A program made the translations under genes and the position numbers. From Tolypeutes matacus (lineage: Eukaryota > Chordata > Mammalia > Cingulata > Chlamyphoridae): 64,000 bases of DNA. The notes under the pieces are model-generated. The model was not told the origin of the DNA, did no database searches, and worked only from the letters and a program-made list of their open reading frames with translations. The stretch spans positions 1,584,143 to 1,648,142 of the forward strand of contig JAKSZT010054324.1 of NCBI GenBank assembly GCA_026826555.1, written 5' to 3'. The first letter of the stretch is position 1. Every line of letters begins with the position of its first letter. Below, in pieces: positions 37,561-49,534 of the stretch.

Positions 37561-38437
37561 ATAGACACACAGTAAATTTCCAATTAATGTTGGTTGACTG
37601 AATGAATGGCTCCATCAAGCAATCATTCAACAATGAGTGTTTCCCAGAAAGAATGACCTTAGCAGTCTTTCTAGTCATATTAATGACTCCACAACAAAGA
37701 AGCCTTCCTTAACCAGCTTGTTTGCATTGACAATTTCACAAAAAGAAGCTATATGCAAATAGATCTCTTGTCCTGGATAATAGATTGCACAAATTATTTC
37801 AACTGGGTCATTCTTGAAATGCCATTATTCCATTACTAGTGGCCAGTCCTCATCTCCTGACATGTCCTGCAATTTCTGCCCTCATCAATAAATCCTGGAA
37901 TATTTGCCATACAGATCCCTTTTTCCCTTCAGCAATCCAGTTACAATAAGACTATTAATACATGTGCTGGACTGTTAATCACACACTTGTTAGGTAGAGG
38001 TATTGTGTATTTACAGTTCACCATACCAAATAGAGTGTAATAAATGTTGAAATAATTTTAAGTATCAATTCAAACCAGTTGACCTACCAGCTAAATTTAA
38101 AAGCTCAGTAATTCTCTCTGGAACTCTCCCCCATATTATCTCCAATATTTCCCTCCACTTCTGAGCCTGCCCTTTCTATTAGATATGTTCACCTGCACTC
38201 GATTATAAATTACTCACTATTCAGGAGAGGGCAATTCAAATTTCAGTGGATAGCCTAAAAGATGAGTTGTACTTCCTTGGTATCAAGCTCAGCCACACTC
38301 CCTGATATCCCGAGAGAGAAAGGCAATAGAATTTTTTCTATATCCTTTCCACATCCATTTCTTAGTCACTGTTTCGACTACTGTACAGCTGCTTTATAGA
38401 ATTCTTTTCAAAACTATCTCCCCAATACAATGTAATT
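37561..38437. other. Unassigned; short L2/MIR-like tail at the start
   Basis: 37563-37612 ('TTAATGTTGGTTGACTGAAT') resembles a sense L2 or MIR 3' tail. The remainder holds nothing I can name. Confidence 0.4.
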
Positions 38438-38945
38438 TTTATTCATTTTACAAATATTTATTGAGTATCTATTTTGAGCCAGGTATTTTCTAGTTGCAGG
38501 AAATGCAGCTTTGAATAAAACAGATGAAATTCCTGTGCTAATGGAGCTGATGTTTGGATAAGAGGTGGGAAGTTGATTATAAACTAAATAAGTAAAATAT
38601 GCATTATATTAGATGATGGTATATGATATAAAAAAGTAAAGCCGGGAAAAGGGATAAAAGTGCATGATGGGGAAGATAGATTCTAATTTTAAATAGCTTG
38701 GTTATGGAAGACTTCATTTAAAAGGAGACATTTAAACAAAGTGCTGATGGAGGTGAGGGAATGATCCATGAGGCTATCAAAATGAAAATTATTATTCCAG
38801 ACTGAGAAAATGATAGCTTTAAAGATTCTAGGAGGATCATGCCTGGCAAGTTCCAGGAACAGCAAAGAGGTTGGTGTGGCCAGAGCAGAGTGGCAGAGTG
38901 AGTGAGAAAGAATCAGTGGGAGATGCTATCAGAGAAGTGGGCTTA
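38438..38945 (-). mobile_element. L2 fragment, antisense
   Basis: Antisense L2 3' end: 'CAAATATTTATTGAGTATCT', 'GGAGCTGATGTTTGGATAAG', 'GAAGACTTCATTTAAAAGGA', 'TTCCAGGAACAGCAAAGAGG'. The order matches the L2 3' UTR and last part of its ORF. Confidence 0.8.
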
Positions 38946-39829
38946 GACCATTGCTATCTGACATCTTGACCATTAAGCAACTTACCGAATGGGTTATCAA
39001 AGATTTCTACTGCTCAGTAATAGTCTCCTGTATAAGATATTGTCCCCTGTGCAACTTCTTTTATTTTGCTGTTAAATTTAGAACTGTTGATAAAACTGTC
39101 TGTCCAGTCTCAGATATACTCCCCATCCCTGATCTTCTTCAGTTCATTTATCACTTGCCTTCCATTCATAATGCCTTAGTAATTCTAGTTTGACGATTCA
39201 GTTTGAGTGTACTGACTGTAGCTGGTATCTTCTGTTCCATACCTCTTCATGCTGAATGCACTCAGTTCTCAGTATGAAGGCCTTGTATTTAACAGTAGCT
39301 GGTACCACAAAGCCCTACATAAGAAACAGTGCTGTTTGAGAGTACATCTGCCAGCCACAGCCAGATCACTCAGCCATGGAAAAGCAACGCTTTGGTGACT
39401 CCATAAACATAGGCTTCCTACCCTCAAACGTCATTTTATAGACTGGCTTTTTTTAGCCATGTATTGGGTTTCCAAACCAATTGCACTGATGATCACTAAG
39501 TAAAAGTTCACTCTGAATGCACAGGAAGTAGATGAAATCTTAATACAGAATTATTGACAGAATAAGAAAATGGGAGTGCAAAGGATAAAGAAAGCAATAA
39601 GGAGGTTACAGACATAGTTTCCTACTACTAGTTTAGTAAAACTTTAGAAGAGAGATGTCTATATGATTTGTAAATACTTTTATTCAGCAGGTACCTTGAA
39701 CATATTTATAATAACCAGGTTCCTTGCCCTGGCCCCATCACCTTCCTGCTCAAAGGTGCAGGTTATGTTACAGCATGGAATTCTTTGATTGTAAAATATA
39801 TATCCAAATATTATACTACCAAGTGACTA
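38946..39829. other. Unassigned intergenic DNA
   Basis: No gene or named repeat seen. Confidence 0.5.
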
Positions 39830-40331
39830 CTCACTGTATCCATTTTCTATTGCTGCCATACCAAATTACCTCAAACCTAGTCCTTAAGACAGCACAAATT
39901 TATTATCTTACAGTTCTGTGGGTCAGAAATCTGGCACAGGTCTCACTGGGCTAAAATCAAAGGATTGGCACAGCTGTACTCCTGCCTTGAGACTCTACAA
40001 GAAAATCCATTTCCTTAACTTTGCCAGCTTCCAAAGACCTCTTGGCTTGTGACCCCCTTCCTCCATCTTCAAACCAGCCACATCACAATCTCTCTGACCC
40101 TTCTTCAATCATCACATTGCTCTCTGACTGCAGCAGGGAAAGGTTCTCTGCTTTAAAGGGCTCATGTGATTAGCTTGGACCCACCTGGACCATCCAGGAT
40201 ACTCTCTCCATCTCAAGGTCCTTAACCTTAATCACATCTGCAAAGTCCCTTTTTGACATGTAATATAATGCATTCTTAGGAGATTGGGCATTAACATCTT
40301 TGCGGGGCCATTTTCTACCTACCAAACTTAC
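39830..40331 (-). mobile_element. MLT1 LTR (MaLR), near complete
   Basis: Antisense MLT1-type LTR at 39835-40326: 'TATTGCTGCCATACCAAATT', 'TTATTATCTTACAGTTCTGT', 'CCCCCTTCCTCCATCTTCAA', 'TCAAGGTCCTTAACCTTAAT', 'ACATCTTTGCGGGGCCATTT'. The flanking pentamers CTCAC (39830-39834) and CTTAC (40327-40331) match at 4 of 5 positions, fitting a decayed 5-bp target duplication. It is a solo LTR with no internal region. Confidence 0.9.
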
Positions 40332-40942
40332 TTAAAGTCTTTCCAATTTTGTACAGAGATAATCCTACCAAAATTAGTCTCTTCCTTATGCCCTGGCATG
40401 CACTGCAGGACTAATTACCTTTTCTGTCCTGAGCAGGACCCTACAGCAAGGACACCCTCTACACAATGCAGATCTCAGCAGCTGAGGAGTAAAATCAGAT
40501 TGCAGTTCCAACTAGTCATTTCTGTGACAATATGTTTACAACATGCAGGTAAAGCCGAAGAATTATGATTTTCCTGATCATCATTTCACTCTAAGACACA
40601 TATGTTTGAATGAACTAGAATTCTGTTCATGGAAACCACTGTCTATCTCAGCCACGTTCCTGGCACACTCAAATAAGATGCAGGAAGTGCCCACATGTCC
40701 CCTGAGAAATTTTCAGAAGCTATGTATTTCTTCATGCCCATATACTGATATCTATACTTTCTAAGTTTAAATAAGTTTTAAAATGAGATAGAATATATTA
40801 AACATTATAGTAAATATTTTATAATAAGCAATAAAACAAGAAATGATTATTACTGGAATAAAAATATTTTCCTGAAGATTTTATCTATTGCATCTTGAAA
40901 ATTATGCTATTCCACAAAATAATTCCACTTTCATTTAAAACA
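40332..40942. other. Unassigned intergenic DNA
   Basis: No gene or named repeat; strongly AT-rich from 40750 on. Confidence 0.5.
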
Positions 40943-41145
40943 ATCTATCTCAGCTTCTGCATAATTGATATTTGTCGTGGAGGCACTATCTTGGGCATTG
41001 TAGGATGTTTATCAGCATCCCTGGCCTCTGCCCACTAGCTGCCAGTAGCACTCACCCTCAATGTGACTATAAAAATTGTCTTCAGATATTCCCAAATGTT
41101 CCCAGGGGGTGCAAAGTCATGTGCATTGAGATTTTATGGTGTTAA
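40943..41145 (-). mobile_element. MER20 (hAT-Charlie) element
   Basis: Antisense MER20: 'GGGCATTGTAGGATGTTTAT', 'CAGCATCCCTGGCCTCTGCC', 'ACTAGCTGCCAGTAGCACTC', then 'CCCAAATGTTCCCAGGGGGT'. It is a short non-autonomous DNA transposon of about 200 bp, close to the family's usual length. Copies of this family have been reported as hormone-responsive enhancers in the endometrium of placental mammals. Nothing here shows that this copy is active. Confidence 0.85.
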
Positions 41146-43497
41146 GAATTCAGTACATCCCAACAAGGAACAAGCTTCACCGTTAAAGAAAAAATGTGTA
41201 ATCAGGCAAGCCAGTTAGCTGTATAGTTTAGAGTGGCTTAAAAAGTCATTCTGGTAAGCTTCCCCCAAACCAGTGCTGCTATTTTCACATTAACCCCTCA
41301 TCACCGAAAGGATTCTACACCTGAGCAATGCAATACAGTAAGATTTGGGAGGTGACGACTATGCCTTTAAGATGTAAAGTGCAAAAAGGGCTAATGTTAA
41401 TTCAGGCAAGTTCTAAGAGAGTTTTATAAAAGCATACTTATGAAAGGTGAGAATCTAGTAATGGATTCCCTTAAAACTATACATGATTCAAAAAAAAATC
41501 CATGTTTCATATTCTACTTTCATTTCCTGATCTAGTTTCCAGTGTCTCTATTTCCCTCCATGGACACTTCTTCAATAATTTGAAAACTCTTCTTCCTGTT
41601 AAAATATCACCCACATAAGCTAACCCTTGATTTGGACTAGACAATAAGAGCTTTTTATCTTTTTATGGATTGGATTTATTTTGTCCCCACAGTTTTATAC
41701 TCTGCTCTTTCCTCAGTCACATTAATGACCTCAAGCAGACCATGAGCAAAGATTTCTCAAATGTATTTCTTCCTAAATTTAAAAATCTTGTCCCTGCAGT
41801 CAAACATTTCTCAAATTTCTGGTCTTTCTCAAGTGTATAAAGGTTCACAAATTCATTTTCTTTGCATAAGACCTTAGAATTCAATTTTAGATGTTTATTT
41901 CAGTCAATATCCTCAGTACTCTTGACTTCACTCTAAAGGTATCCTGTGTACAGCAGAAGGATAATAGATTGGCCAAACACCCCAGTGTGCAGAACCTACT
42001 AGTGCTGGATGATCAGTTCCGGAAAGTCCTGTGCCTCAGAAAACTGGGAAACTGTCTCAGTAGCCACTCTCCAGGGCCCACTCTCCAGCCCTATTTTCAC
42101 TTCCTCAACAAAAGGACCAATCCCAGCAGTGGCCAACATTTGTTATTTCATATTAAACATGCATCCAGCAGAGTAAATGTTAAACATTTTAAAGCAAGAA
42201 ATTGAGAAGAGGGAGAGAGAAAGAGAAAAGGGAGGGAGAATGAGGGGGAGAGATTCTCAGAGGGAGGGGGGAGACAGACACAAAAAGAGAAGCTCCAAAG
42301 ACCAAACTTCAAAGAAAGAATGATCAAAATGTGACCCTGGGTGAACTAAGGACCTCTGTGTATAGTTCTAGAGAATACTTACCATTACTATGCAGCATAA
42401 TCAGGCTCTCACATCCCAATGGACATCCCAGTGGACACTAAAAGCTAACCTGTTCTTAAAAGTCTATGTCTTTTTGCTTCACTCCAAAGAAAAGGAGCTT
42501 AGGTCAATTCCCTCATAGTCGATCCTCTGCTACCAAGGCCCCCAAAGCTACAAGTTGTTTACCAGCCTGAAATAGTCTCACTATAGCATCATCCTTCCTT
42601 ACAGGCCCTACAAAGGTCCGTTTTCCCCCAAACATTCTTATATCTCTTTATTTCCTGTTTTTAACCTTGGAGGCTCCATATTCTTTAAATTACTCATTAC
42701 ACATGATTCAGATATCTGAAATGGACAGATAATTTTATTTCTACATTGCTCATCTTTGCTGAATTTGTATAGGAAACTTGCCTTATCCTTTATCAGCATC
42801 TGGTAGAATTGAGCCTCAGTAAGAAACTACATCCTAAAGCATTTGTTTGTGCATTTCACATCTTACTTCCTGACTGCCTGTCTCACACCCTATTTTCTTT
42901 TGCTCTTGTTCCATGGACTTGATTCCAATTTATGTGAGTCTTCTCTGCAAACTGGCACAATTTTGCTTCTCTTGTGCTAACTTGGATCTCCTTCCTTAGA
43001 CTCTGCTCAGTTTGATGATGCTCTTTCTACTAATCCCCAGAAAACTCCAGGCCCTGCCAAATCTTCAACCACAACTGCCCTCAGGCAGTTAAGCCCTTTA
43101 ACTGCTTCCCCTTGTTTAGCTACATTCTCAAACACTGGAATGCAAAATTTTATGTATGTCATCCACCACTATAATTACTTTAATTACGTTTTAGATCACC
43201 AGTTGGGCTAGAGGAGTTGCCAGTTTCTCTAACTGCTGAACATCAATGCCATCTTTATATTCTTGACTTAACTAAACCTTACAAGTCTAAACAGTTGTCT
43301 TAAAAGTTTAAAATCCTATCTCACTTCTATGATAGTCATCAAGCTCATTCATTCAGCTACGATTTCTCTATCATGGGTCTCTGTCCTATATATATTACTT
43401 TTCATCTGTTTCTATGAAGAACAAATTCCAAACATTCTTGAAGGAGTCATTTGTCATTTATAAGTTTCCCATTCAAAAATAGGCCTTTATCTTTGTC
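41146..43497. other. Unassigned intergenic DNA
   Basis: About 2.3 kb. A GA-rich low-complexity patch lies at 42205-42290. The region 42800-43100 has the texture of an old repeat but I cannot name it. No exon is supportable; the 104-codon frame at 41891-42205 has no recognisable motif. Confidence 0.45.
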
Positions 43498-43964
43498 TGA
43501 CAGTACTATTATAACAAATACTACACACTGTTTGTCTTAACAAAAAGAATTTATTGCCTGATAGTTTCAGAGGCTAGAAGTCCAAAATCAAGCCATTGGC
43601 AAGGATACTTTCTCCCCAAAGCCTGTAGCATTCTAGTGCTGGCTTGCTGCAATATTTGGGGTTCTTTGGATTACATCTCTGGTGTAATCACATGGTGATT
43701 TCTCTCTTCTTGTGTCTGCTTTTCCAGTTTCTGCTGACTTCTGACATCTTCCTATGGGCTTCACTGACTTACTGCATCAGAATTTCTTCTGCTTATAAAG
43801 GACTCCAGTAATACAGATTAAGGCCCACCTTGATTCTGTTGGACACGTCTAAGCAAGACTTTAAAATACATCTTCAACAGGTCCTATTTACAAATGGGTT
43901 CTCTCCACAGGAATGTAGATTAAGAACGTATCTTTTGTTGGGAAACATAATTCAAACAACCACA
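43498..43964 (-). mobile_element. MLT1-like (MaLR) LTR
   Basis: Antisense LTR starting TGACAGTACT and ending ACCACA, with 'GAATTTATTGCCTGATAGTT', 'GGTGTAATCACATGGTGATT' and 'GGTCCTATTTACAAATGGGT'. About 470 bp, TG...CA ends, no clear target duplication. Confidence 0.75.
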
Positions 43965-44541
43965 GCCTCTATTCCATTTTAAAGCCTGTTCTTTGTTCTT
44001 TGGCAAGTTCTACATAGATACCATATATGCACAGAAAACGGGATATTAAGGACATAAATCCTCTCACCATTGTAGGTTGAATTGCTTTCCAGTGCCCTGT
44101 CAGTAGAAATGAGTATCTGTGTACTAGGCTATTAACACTTAGGCATTAGGCATGGAATGCAAATCAGTTGTCCATTTGAGTGAAACTTCTATAGGTTAGA
44201 CATGTGTTTACTATGGCAGCCTAGGTTTTGAGAATTGATTTATTCCCATTTTTATTCTTCTGAGGTCAAGGATTGAAGGTATTTATAAATAATAGTTCCC
44301 TTCACTTTTACTGCCTTTCTTACTAATTAGAAGAAGAAGGGTGTTAAATAATTGATGGGGCCATATGATTGAGTAGAAAATATTGGTTTTGAAGATAAGA
44401 TCTATGAAGAAAAAGAGGGATTCCTACCTTCAAGAGATAAGTCTCTTATCCACCAGACCACTGGACAACAGCATTCACTCTGTCCTCTCCTCAGATTCCA
44501 CCTTCCTATCTAATCTCTGCATTGAATTGCAAAATGCCACC
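43965..44541. other. Unassigned intergenic DNA
   Basis: No gene or named repeat seen. Confidence 0.5.
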
Positions 44542-44942
44542 TGTTTTAATTTCCTTGGCTGCTCAAGCAAATACCATGCAATGCTTTGGCTTAAACAATG
44601 GGAATTTATTAGTTCACGTTTTTAAGGCTAGGAAAACTTCCAAATCAAGGTGTTATGAAGGGGATGCTTTTTTTCTGAAGACTGTTTTTCAGGGCTGGCT
44701 GCTAGTGATCTTTGGTCCTCGTTTCTTCTATCACATGCCCATACACATAGTAGCCTCTCCTGGCCTCTCCCTTCCATCCCAGGTTCCACTGACTTTCAGA
44801 TCATGCTTCTCATGGCTTTCTAGCTTCTCTGTCTGAATTTTATTCTGTTTATAAAAGCCTTTACTGATAGGACGAAGACCTATCCTGATTAGGTTATGTC
44901 ATCCCTTAACTAAAGTAACCTCTTCTAAAGGTCCTTTTTGAT
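44542..44942 (-). mobile_element. MaLR-like LTR, 5' end truncated
   Basis: Antisense LTR beginning 'TGTTTTAATTTCCTTGGCTG' and running to 'TTCTAAAGGTCC', a point also present near 43880 in the neighbouring LTR. It lacks the last part (its own 5' end). The open frames 44383-44625 and 44522-44836 overlap it and are not genes. Confidence 0.65.
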
Positions 44943-45914
44943 GAGAAACAGAGAATGGTTGTTTCTGACCCTGGAGAAAGTCCCTGAACACTCCAGACAG
45001 AGATGATGGACTATGACCATATTTCCCCAGTGACAGCCTCTCATTGAGCTCTTGAAAGTGATGTCATTTGTGAATGTACTGTTACACTGGCCCACTCTGG
45101 TACTAGCACACATGGTAGGTGAGATGGGAGAGGATGTTCAACTCGTTTACTTTATGTCTCCTCCTAGGAAACTTCAGATTCCCACTAATGTTTCTAGCTA
45201 TCCAGGAGTTACTATCATATACTAAGAGCATACGAAGTTAATTATTATCTATTATATATGAAGGTAATGAACTTGAGAATAGTACCCTTTATATGGGAAA
45301 ATATGCCCATTTATTGTTGTTGGTCATATGCACAAAATAATCTGCCAACAATAAGACTAAAAGCAACAAACACAGTAAAAGATACATTGACATCTCCTTA
45401 TTTCCTCCTCTGTATTATGTTTGTTTTTAGAGTCAGAAAGGGTCACAAGGCTGTCAGGACGACTTTCTTTGTTAACATTTGCTAGAGATGAAATATTCTT
45501 GGCATTCTGTTTAACCACACTTACAGACAATTCTTCTGAATGCCTGTTCAAACTATTCCTATAATTTAAGCTTAGTTCTTTTTCTTTCTCTTCTGGAAAA
45601 GAAGTAACCACCACCTTTATGAAACTCTTCAAATAGTTTCAGTGGGTTGGCATCCTTCTCTTCTCTGAAGTGATCTATACCAACTCATTAAATCTTGCCT
45701 CATTACAATGTAGTTGGTAATGATTTGCAGGGCCTTTTCTGATTTATTCAAACTCTTCTTACAAATCAATTATCAGAACTGCAAAGCTAGGTTCACTGCA
45801 TGAGGGAGTAAAATCCTCTTCTGTTGATATGAAAAATGTCAAGATGATTTCTATTTATTTTGTGTTGAGGTCATAATAGACAATTCCACATCTGTGGAGA
45901 ATGTAAATCAATAT
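44943..45914. other. Unassigned intergenic DNA
   Basis: No gene or named repeat. The minus-strand frame 45357-45632 is lysine/serine-rich with no recognised domain. Confidence 0.45.
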
Positions 45915-46385
45915 TTTTGATAAACACATTTTGAAAGTCTACTGTGTGTCAAATAATGTGAATATTAAGTGCCATTGAAGAGTTTGAGGGGCACTGAACC
46001 ATAGAGTTATACATGATATGAGAATAGCTTCAATAAATGCCATAAGCACTGAAAGAATGAAACATCACAATCTGTCCTTGGTAGGAGGGAGAATGGTAGA
46101 AGATATTCTTACAAAATGTATCACCTTGGTTAAATCTTGAAAGATGAGAAAAATATTAGGCAGGTAGATGAGAAAAAAAGGACATTTAAAACAAAAAATG
46201 GCAAGTGAAAAAAAGAAAAAAGAAGAAAAGTTTGGGCAACCACAAATAAGATCAGAGAATATTGGAGCTAAATAAGTGCTGATATATATAGGGCTGGAAA
46301 GGAGGCAGAGACTAGAAAGCAAAGACTTTTATGACATTTTAAGGAGACTGCACTTTATCCAACAGGCACGGGGGAGTAATATATA
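45915..46385 (-). mobile_element. L2 fragment, antisense, diverged
   Basis: Weak but ordered antisense L2: 'GAAAGTCTACTGTGTGTCAA' at the start, 'TTAAATCTTGAAAGATGAG' in the middle, and 'GAGACTGCACTTTATCCAAC' at the end. Confidence 0.6.
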
Positions 46386-46974
46386 GGGAAAAATTATGTT
46401 GGATATGTTTGTGTATGTATATAAAAATATGCTCACTGAGAAATAATACCTATTTTAAAATATCATACTTTTAGCGTTTTGAAGAATGAATCAAACTTTT
46501 TAGAAACTGCGATTAAGGAAATTAGTTAGAGATTATTTTAATAGTTCCAGTAAAATATAATGAATTGTTCAACTAAATTAGTAAGGCTGGAGATATACAA
46601 CAGATTATAAAATAATTTATGTGATTAACAACAGCATTAGCTAATTGTTTCTGATCGAGGTGATAATATACATTTAATTTTATATTTTCAATTTGGGGGA
46701 AGATTATGTGATAAACTCAACATGATTAGCTAAATGTTTCTGATTGAGGTGACAATATACATTTAATAATTTTTAAAATTTTTGGAACATATAGCTGATG
46801 AATTGGGATAGGTACATATTATAATTAGGTATCTGTTGGACAAGTAGGTAGAGATATCCAATAGGTAGACATATAGCTCTAGAGCTCAAGAGAAATTACT
46901 ATGTAGGGGCCATTGATACACTGGTAAGAACTAATGAGAATAACAATGAATCAATAGGACTGAATGCCTACTAC
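46386..46974. other. Unassigned; short local duplication
   Basis: Two similar segments of about 50 bp occur near 46637-46682 and 46724-46769 ('TTAGCTAATTGTTTCTGATC' versus 'TTAGCTAAATGTTTCTGATT', each followed by 'GAGGTGA...AATATACATTTAAT'), spaced about 87 bp apart. Confidence 0.6.
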
Positions 46975-47190
46975 CTGCTGTACACTATAATGATTTCTTT
47001 CCCACATTTTTTTATTGCATCACAATAACACTGAAAGAAAGGTATTTATCCCAATTTTACATACGAGGAAACTGAGTCCAAAAGTCTAAATAATTTGTAT
47101 ATGGTTTCAAAGCTGGTAAACATCAGAGCTGAAATTTGAATCCATATCTAATTTAAAACACACAAAATTTCTGGCAACACATTGCCTCTC
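46975..47190 (-). mobile_element. MIR SINE, diverged
   Basis: Antisense MIR: 'CAATTTTACATACGAGGAAA', 'CTGAGTCCAAAAGTCTAAAT' and 'GAAATTTGAATCCATATC' in MIR order. Confidence 0.7.
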
Positions 47191-47474
47191 TTCCTGATTG
47201 GATATGGAGTGAAGTGAGAAAGAAAAGTCCAAGATTATTAAGGTATCAAAACTTTGTAAGAAAACATCTTTAATAGTATTAAAATTATTAAATCAAGAGG
47301 AGTAGATTTCATTTGAATGCTGGTGTGACATCCAGATAATGATATATTTTCTGTATTTAGCAAAAATTACCATATACTGCAGTTCAGATTTAGCTTTGGC
47401 TTGGTTCCCTGTGATGCCATTTCTATATCTCAGTACCTCCTCATCCACTTGGTGAATGTGAGACCTAATTTTGT

Positions 47475-48040
47475 ACTTGTCTCTATTAAACTTCCCTTAG
47501 AATCTGACCCTATTCCTATTTAACTGCTCTCTCCAGAGACATCAAAGCCAACTTAGATGGTTTCATTACGTCCTTCATATTCACTGCCTCAACTGTAGGA
47601 TATGACCCTATTGACCAATCCCTCTTCCTTCAATCATCCCTCCCTGGGCTTCCATTGTGCAGGGGTTACCTAGGACCATTATTATTCTGTGTCTTTTATT
47701 GTATCTTTTTTCTCTGTCCATTTAAATGTCAAGAATATGTTCCTTGTACCTACATACTATTTCTTGAAAGCCTACTTTTTAGTGATTTTATTTACACTCA
47801 CAGCATTATCAGTCATGTCTGTGTAGATAAGTCACAAATCCAGTTCATCTTCCTCAATCATAAATTATATTTCCACATTCCCATTAATGAACACTGCCCT
47901 GTGGGCTTTTACCCCCACCTAAACTCAATTTGTCTAAAAAATGATGCATCTTTTCTCTCCTCCTCCCAACATAAAATTAGCTCATTTTGCAATGTGTTTT
48001 TATGTATCTCAGTTCTAGACAAATGGATTTGAAATTTCAC
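47475..48040 (+). mobile_element. L2 fragment, sense (part A)
   Basis: 'GACCCTATTGACCAATCCCT' and 'CAATCATCCCTCCCTGGGCT' match the L2 ORF. The same L2 reappears at 48825-48937 after two insertions. Strongly decayed; the frame 47655-48032 is not an intact L2 protein. Confidence 0.6.
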
Positions 48041-48177
48041 ATTGCTCTAAATTTTTCCTCTGTTTCATCCCACAATCAGTAAATAGGCCAACATTTTTTT
48101 TTTTTCACAATCTTTCTTGAATCCATGTTATCTATTCTATTTTATGTTTAAAACTGACTAAACCAACCCCTCCCCCC

Positions 48178-48275
48178 CTTTTTTTTAACCTCTTAGGAGG
48201 TACCAGGGATTGAACCCAGGATCTTATACATGGGAAGCAGGCTCTCAACCACTGAGCTATATCCGCTCCCCCAAA
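48178..48275 (-). mobile_element. tRNA-derived SINE (DAS type), short form
   Basis: Antisense copy with a T run at 48179-48186, B box (minus strand 'GGGTTCAATCCC', near 48205-48220) and A box ('TAGCTCAGTGG', near 48250-48260). The tRNA-like head is more intact than in the 5256-5352 copy. The target duplication is unclear because the flanks are C-rich and low complexity. Confidence 0.85.
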
Positions 48276-48371
48276 CCCTTTCTTAAAAAAATCACATGGT
48301 TGATTAAATATTAAAGTAATTTTAATATTTAACTCATCTTTTAATTGCTATGCCTTCCCACTTTATTATAC

Positions 48372-48821
48372 ACATCTGTGATGGTTAGACTAATGTGTCA
48401 GCCAGGTAATTGTGTCCAGGTGTTTGGTCAGGCAAACACTGGGCTAATTGTAATACAATGGACTTCAGTCATCAATGAGTTTACTGCACGGATGGCTGAT
48501 TACATCTGTATCAATTAGGGAGATTGCATCAGCAATGGGTGATGCTTTTATCTAATCAGTTGAATGCCTTAAAAGGGGAAGTGATTTCAACATTCAAGAG
48601 AGAATTTCCCAGCTCGTCTTTGGACAGCCATCTTATCCCAGAAACTCATCAAGGACCTTTTACTGGACTTTCATGGGAGCCCCTGCTTTGCAGCCTGCCT
48701 GCGGAACCTGGACTTGTGCATCCCCACGGTTGCATTAGAGATTCTTATAAAAATCTCATATTATTGACAGATATCTCTTATTGATACTGTTTCCTGAGAG
48801 AATCCTGACTAATACGACATC
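48372..48821 (+). mobile_element. Solo ERVL/MLT2-like LTR with 5-bp target duplication
   Basis: The LTR occupies 48377-48816: it begins TGTGATGGTTAGAC and ends CTGACTAATACG. Perfect 5-bp duplication ACATC at 48372-48376 and 48817-48821. The ends resemble MLT2-type ERVL LTRs, with the final CA apparently changed to CG. The body ('GGGAGATTGCATCAGCAATG', 'GACAGCCATCTTATCCCAGA') is only loosely MLT2-like, so it may be a lineage-specific relative. About 440 bp, no internal region, inserted into an L2. Confidence 0.8.
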
Positions 48822-48824
48822 ACT

Positions 48825-48937
48825 TTCAGATTAATCTTTCCTTAAGACCATTTCAAACATGCTGTGCCTCTACTACACCATTTCCCAACATTCTCCATTG
48901 CCTATAGACTAAAGTGTGTCACAGCATAAATTCATAG
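48825..48937 (+). mobile_element. L2 fragment, sense (part B)
   Basis: 'CATTTCCCAACATTCTCCAT' then 'TGCCTATAGACTAAAGTGTG' matches the L2 ORF further downstream than part A. Confidence 0.6.
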
Positions 48938-48940
48938 CAG

Positions 48941-49389
48941 TATTATGGGTTGTGTCACCAGAAAAGATAAGTTGAAGTCCTAATCGCAGACTCTCAGAAT
49001 ATGATTGTATTTGGAAATAGAGTCATTGCAGATGGAATTGGTTAAGTTAAAATGAGGTTATATTGGAATAGGATGGGCCCCTAACTCAAAATAACTGGTG
49101 TCTTTATAAGTAAAGAAGAGACAGACACAAGGGGAAATGCCATGTGACAACAGAGGCAGAAATTGAAGGGCTACAGCTGCAAGCCAGGAAACACCAGAGA
49201 CTGTGGGAAAAACAACAAAAGCTAGAAGCAAGGAAGGAGACTCCCCTATAAGTTTCAGATGGAACATGACTCTCCCAATTACTTGATTTTGTACATTTAG
49301 CCTCAAGAACTCTGAGGCTATAAATTTCTTTTGTTTTAAGTCATCTAGTTTACTGTATCCTTTCAAGGCTGCCCTAAGAAACTGAGACA
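48941..49389 (+). mobile_element. MLT1 LTR (MaLR)
   Basis: Sense MLT1: 'ATTATGGGTTGTGTCACCAG', 'GTTGAAGTCCTAATCGCAGA', 'GATTGTATTTGGAAATAGAG', 'GGCTGCCCTAAGAAACTGAG'. About 450 bp, close to full length, no target duplication visible, no internal region. Confidence 0.9.
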
Positions 49390-49534
49390 GCCTCACATCA
49401 CAGCCTCACCCCCCAACCCCCCAATTTTCACTACATATATTTCTGTTCCACTGTTCAAATAATTAGGTTGATCTCATGGGCTGATCTGCTTTAAAATTTA
49501 GTTACCATTTCCATGCCTTTTGCTTTGCTTTCTT

